From contig NZ_FXUT01000010.1 of the NCBI RefSeq assembly GCF_900183385.1, positions 82,413-146,412 of the forward strand: DNA of 64,000 bases, read 5' to 3'. Shown here piece by piece: positions 61,940-64,000 of this stretch. Position 1 is the first letter of the stretch; every line of letters starts with the position of its first letter. Both the position numbers and the translations under genes were made by a program. The notes below the pieces were generated by a model. The model was not told where the DNA came from, did no database searches, and was given only the letters and a program-made list of their open reading frames with translations. This stretch comes from Listeria costaricensis (GTDB taxonomy: Bacteria > Bacillota > Bacilli > Lactobacillales > Listeriaceae).

Positions 61940-63088
61940 ATGAGTAGTAAAGATTTTTCTTTTCACCGGAAAAGCCCGGAAGAATTGCTTGCACAGATTG
62001 AAAAGCTAAAACGTGGCAAATTGAAAATTTATATGGGGTCAGCACCTGGCGTCGGCAAGACCTATCGGATGCTGACGGAAGCCCATGAACTCAAGCAGGA
62101 AGGAATCGATATCGTGATTGGTCTTGCGGAGACACACGGTCGAAAAGAAACAGCCGCCCTCCTGCATGATTTGGAAATGGTTCCTTTAAAAGAAATCGAC
62201 TATAAAGGAAAAATCTATCAGGATTTAGACGTGGAAGCGATTATTGCCCGAAACCCTGAAGTTGTGGTCATAGATGAACTCGCCCATTCAAATGTACCGG
62301 GCTCTGCAACGGACAAACGCTACCAAGACGTTAAGCAGATCCTGCAAGCCCGCATCAATGTCATTACAGCGGTGAATGTGCAGCATCTGGAAAGCCTGCA
62401 TGATGTCGTCCATGACATTACGGGCGTTTCCGTGCGCGAGCGTATCCCTGATAGCATGATTGATGCGGCAGATGAAGTGATTCTGATCGATGTCACAGCT
62501 GAAACTTTGCAAAAGCGGCTCAAGGATGGCAAAATTTATCAGCCGGAAAAAATCGAACAGTCGCTTGAAAACTTTTTTACGACTAAAAATTTATCAGCCT
62601 TGCGCGAAATCGCCTTGCGTGAAGTGGCAGATGATGTAGATGACAAATCTGACAAAAAAGCGGCACAGCTTCGGGCGGCGATGATGAATGAAAAAATTCT
62701 CGTCTGTATCAAAAATGATGCCAATGCGGAAAAATTGATCCGCCGCGGCTACCGAATTGCCGATCGGCTGCGCAGTGACCTGTATATTCTGATGGCCATT
62801 GATAAAGAGCTGGACGAACTGCCGGCACATATTCAGGAAAGCTATGCAGAGTGGCGCGAACTGGCCCAACAATTTGGCGCCCATTTTCTACTTGAGCCGA
62901 TGAAAGAGCGCAAAATTCCCCAAGTGATCACAGATGTGGCGAATAAGAAGCAGATTACCCAGATTATTTTAGGGCAATCGATCAAAAGCCGCGTGGAAGA
63001 GATTGCAAAAGGCTCGATTGTAAATGCGATCATGCGGCAAACTGATGGCGTGGACATCCATATTGTCGCCAATTCCAGAAAAAATTAG
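61940..63088 (+). CDS. Kinase-less KdpD-like sensor protein (KdpD domain plus Usp domain)
   Basis: About 382 residues. The N-terminal KdpD domain has Walker A GSAPGVGKTYRML, ETHGRKETAALL and Walker B VVVIDELAHSNVPG, then NVQHLESLHDVV. A universal-stress-protein domain follows (about residues 235-380: EKILVCIKNDANAEKLIRRG; QIILGQSIKSRVEE). The membrane helices and histidine kinase of full KdpD are missing. The gene ends cleanly with its own terminator. No kdpFABC or kdpE nearby. ATG 61940 has GGGAGG about 13 bases upstream; TTG 61919 is the longest start. Confidence 0.87.
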   Translation: MSSKDFSFHRKSPEELLAQIEKLKRGKLKIYMGSAPGVGKTYRMLTEAHELKQEGIDIVIGLAETHGRKETAALLHDLEMVPLKEIDYKGKIYQDLDVEAIIARNPEVVVIDELAHSNVPGSATDKRYQDVKQILQARINVITAVNVQHLESLHDVVHDITGVSVRERIPDSMIDAADEVILIDVTAETLQKRLKDGKIYQPEKIEQSLENFFTTKNLSALREIALREVADDVDDKSDKKAAQLRAAMMNEKILVCIKNDANAEKLIRRGYRIADRLRSDLYILMAIDKELDELPAHIQESYAEWRELAQQFGAHFLLEPMKERKIPQVITDVANKKQITQIILGQSIKSRVEEIAKGSIVNAIMRQTDGVDIHIVANSRKN

Positions 63089-63102
63089 ACTTCCCATATA
63101 AA

Positions 63103-63184
63103 AAAACCCCCGATTCTAAAAGCGGATCACTGTGTGGCCTATTTCCCACCAGTCGACCTGCTCCCACTTGAATCGGGGTTCTTT
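63103..63184 (-). terminator. Bidirectional terminator
   Basis: Arms AACCCCGATTC / GAATCGGGGTT around a GC-rich inner part, with T-runs on both outer sides. Confidence 0.75.
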
Positions 63185-63187
63185 TAT

Positions 63188-63844
63188 TTATTTCACTAAG
63201 CCGTGCAGAATATAGTCAACCGTATAGTCGACCTCTGCCTTGTCGTCCCATGTGGCATCTGGCATCACAACGAAACGCGTCAGTAAAAAACCGACAATAT
63301 TGGTAATCAAGGCGCGCATGATCGTGCTGTTGGGCATATCGGCAAGCTCGCCGCGTTCCTTATAGTAATTAATCAAGCGGTCAAATTTTCCTTTAACATG
63401 CGTCATGAAGATTTCCGAAAATTGCTCCCGCAGCTCATCATGATAAAACAACTCCAAAAAGTAAATTTTAATAAGTTTACCGTTTTTTTCTGTGAATTCA
63501 TAACGATTTTCAATAATATTTTTCACAAGCGTACGGAAGTCTGGATAGTCATGGTCAAGAACTTCCTCTGAAAAATTGGCTGCAAAAAACGGAATGACAC
63601 CGCTGATTAGTGTCGGCATGGTGAGCGCCATTAATAAGTCCTTTTTGGTTTTATAATGCCGGAAGATTGTCCCTTCCGCCACGCCTGCTTTTTTCGCGAT
63701 CTCACTTGTACTCGTTCCGGCAAACCCCTTCTCCGCAAAAAGTTCGATCGCTGCTTGAACGATCCGTTTCTGCTTTTCACTCATATGCCGATCTTCTTCC
63801 ATCAAGTCCAACATTTTTTTGGCAATATCATCTGTTTCTTTCAC
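63188..63844 (-). CDS. TetR family transcriptional regulator
   Basis: 218 residues. N-terminal helix-turn-helix: QAAIELFAEKGFAGTSTSEIAKKAGVAEGTIFRHYKTKKDLL, preceded by a short leader. C-terminal ligand-binding part is variable. The next gene to the right is a membrane protein with the same orientation, a plausible target for a repressor of this type. GTG start after GGAAGGAAG. Confidence 0.9.
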   Translation of the reverse strand: MKETDDIAKKMLDLMEEDRHMSEKQKRIVQAAIELFAEKGFAGTSTSEIAKKAGVAEGTIFRHYKTKKDLLMALTMPTLISGVIPFFAANFSEEVLDHDYPDFRTLVKNIIENRYEFTEKNGKLIKIYFLELFYHDELREQFSEIFMTHVKGKFDRLINYYKERGELADMPNSTIMRALITNIVGFLLTRFVVMPDATWDDKAEVDYTVDYILHGLVK

Positions 63845-63859
63845 TACGCTCTTCCTTCC

Positions 63860-64000
63860 TTACACCTTACGATATTTTTTCAAGGCAAAAATATTTAAAA
63901 TCAAGAATACGGCTGCAAAGGCGACTAAAATATAAAAATCTGCCGCAAAACTGCTAAAACCTTCCCCTTTGATCATAATGTCCGTTAGCGCCGTGGCTCC
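63860..64000 (-). CDS. C-terminal end of a membrane protein (ABC-2 permease-like)
   Basis: Last 46 codons of a gene running out of the window. One hydrophobic helix (FYILVAFAAVFLILNIFAL) then KKYRKV-stop, the usual ending of ABC-2-type export permeases. The stop lies 15 bases before the TetR start, so the two genes are probably co-transcribed. Too little is visible for firm assignment. Confidence 0.55.
   Translation of the reverse strand, partial: GATALTDIMIKGEGFSSFAADFYILVAFAAVFLILNIFALKKYRKV

Overview
The window looks like a chromosomal stretch of a Listeria-type low-GC Firmicute (genus Listeria or a close relative; species not resolved). As I recall it, the gene order follows the Listeria monocytogenes block running from clpE (lmo0997) down to the ltaS/TetR area (lmo0926-0927): clpE, ogt, two TerC proteins, prfC, ilvE, rpiA, dltXABCD, fabI, nadK, relQ, yjbH, htpX, lemA, the U32 pair, tagO, nagABR, liaIH, fri, trmL, queG, lplA, srtA and ltaS. 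The Dps protein, NAD kinase and LtaS read as Listeria-like. Protein families are assigned from motifs and recall, not from a search.

Layout. 1-7100: the end of clpE, ogt, an acyltransferase, a small membrane protein, a KtrB-type cation transporter, and two TerC paralogues, one behind a yybP-ykoY manganese riboswitch. 7097-15230: prfC, glutathione peroxidase, an M42 peptidase, an MFS exporter, ilvE, an esterase, a GNAT protein and rpiA. 15509-19933: the complete dlt operon, including the 48-residue dltX. 20104-29005: fabI, a pseudouridine synthase, nadK, relQ, a CYTH protein, the ClpXP adaptor yjbH, htpX, lemA and the U32 peptidase-like pair linked to tRNA hydroxylation. 29226-32483: an AT-rich island holding one intact small Cas9 with no cas1, cas2, csn2 or array. 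32848-45523: tagO, an LCP protein, the nagA-nagB-nagR operon with its operator, a LiaI/LiaH-like pair, small membrane proteins, two tandem alpha/beta hydrolases, an AI-2E-type permease, a FadR-type regulator and an MFS permease. 45604-53240: an M20 amidohydrolase, a HesB-like protein, fri/dps with overlapping PerR and Fur sites, SUKH proteins, a phosphatase, nitroreductase, trmL, queG and tRNA-Gly(UCC). 53374-64000: lplA, a metallo-beta-lactamase-fold protein, a glutamine amidotransferase, srtA, a DNA glycosylase, ltaS, a DAACS symporter, a short-chain dehydrogenase under a cre site, a kinase-less KdpD-like protein, a TetR regulator and the end of a membrane protein gene.

Much of the region serves the envelope. 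TagO, the LCP protein, LtaS and DltXABCD make, attach or modify teichoic acids. SrtA anchors surface proteins, LiaI/LiaH-like proteins answer envelope stress, and NagA/NagB recycle amino sugars. A second theme is metal and oxidative stress: the Mn riboswitch with TerC, Dps under PerR/Fur, glutathione peroxidase, and YjbH (Spx control).

The strongest candidate for something unusual is the Cas9. It is SaCas9-like, keeps every catalytic residue, has its own promoter and terminator, and sits alone in a housekeeping region without any recognisable CRISPR array or adaptation gene in the window. Its upstream leader is long and contains tiny ORFs and inverted repeats.
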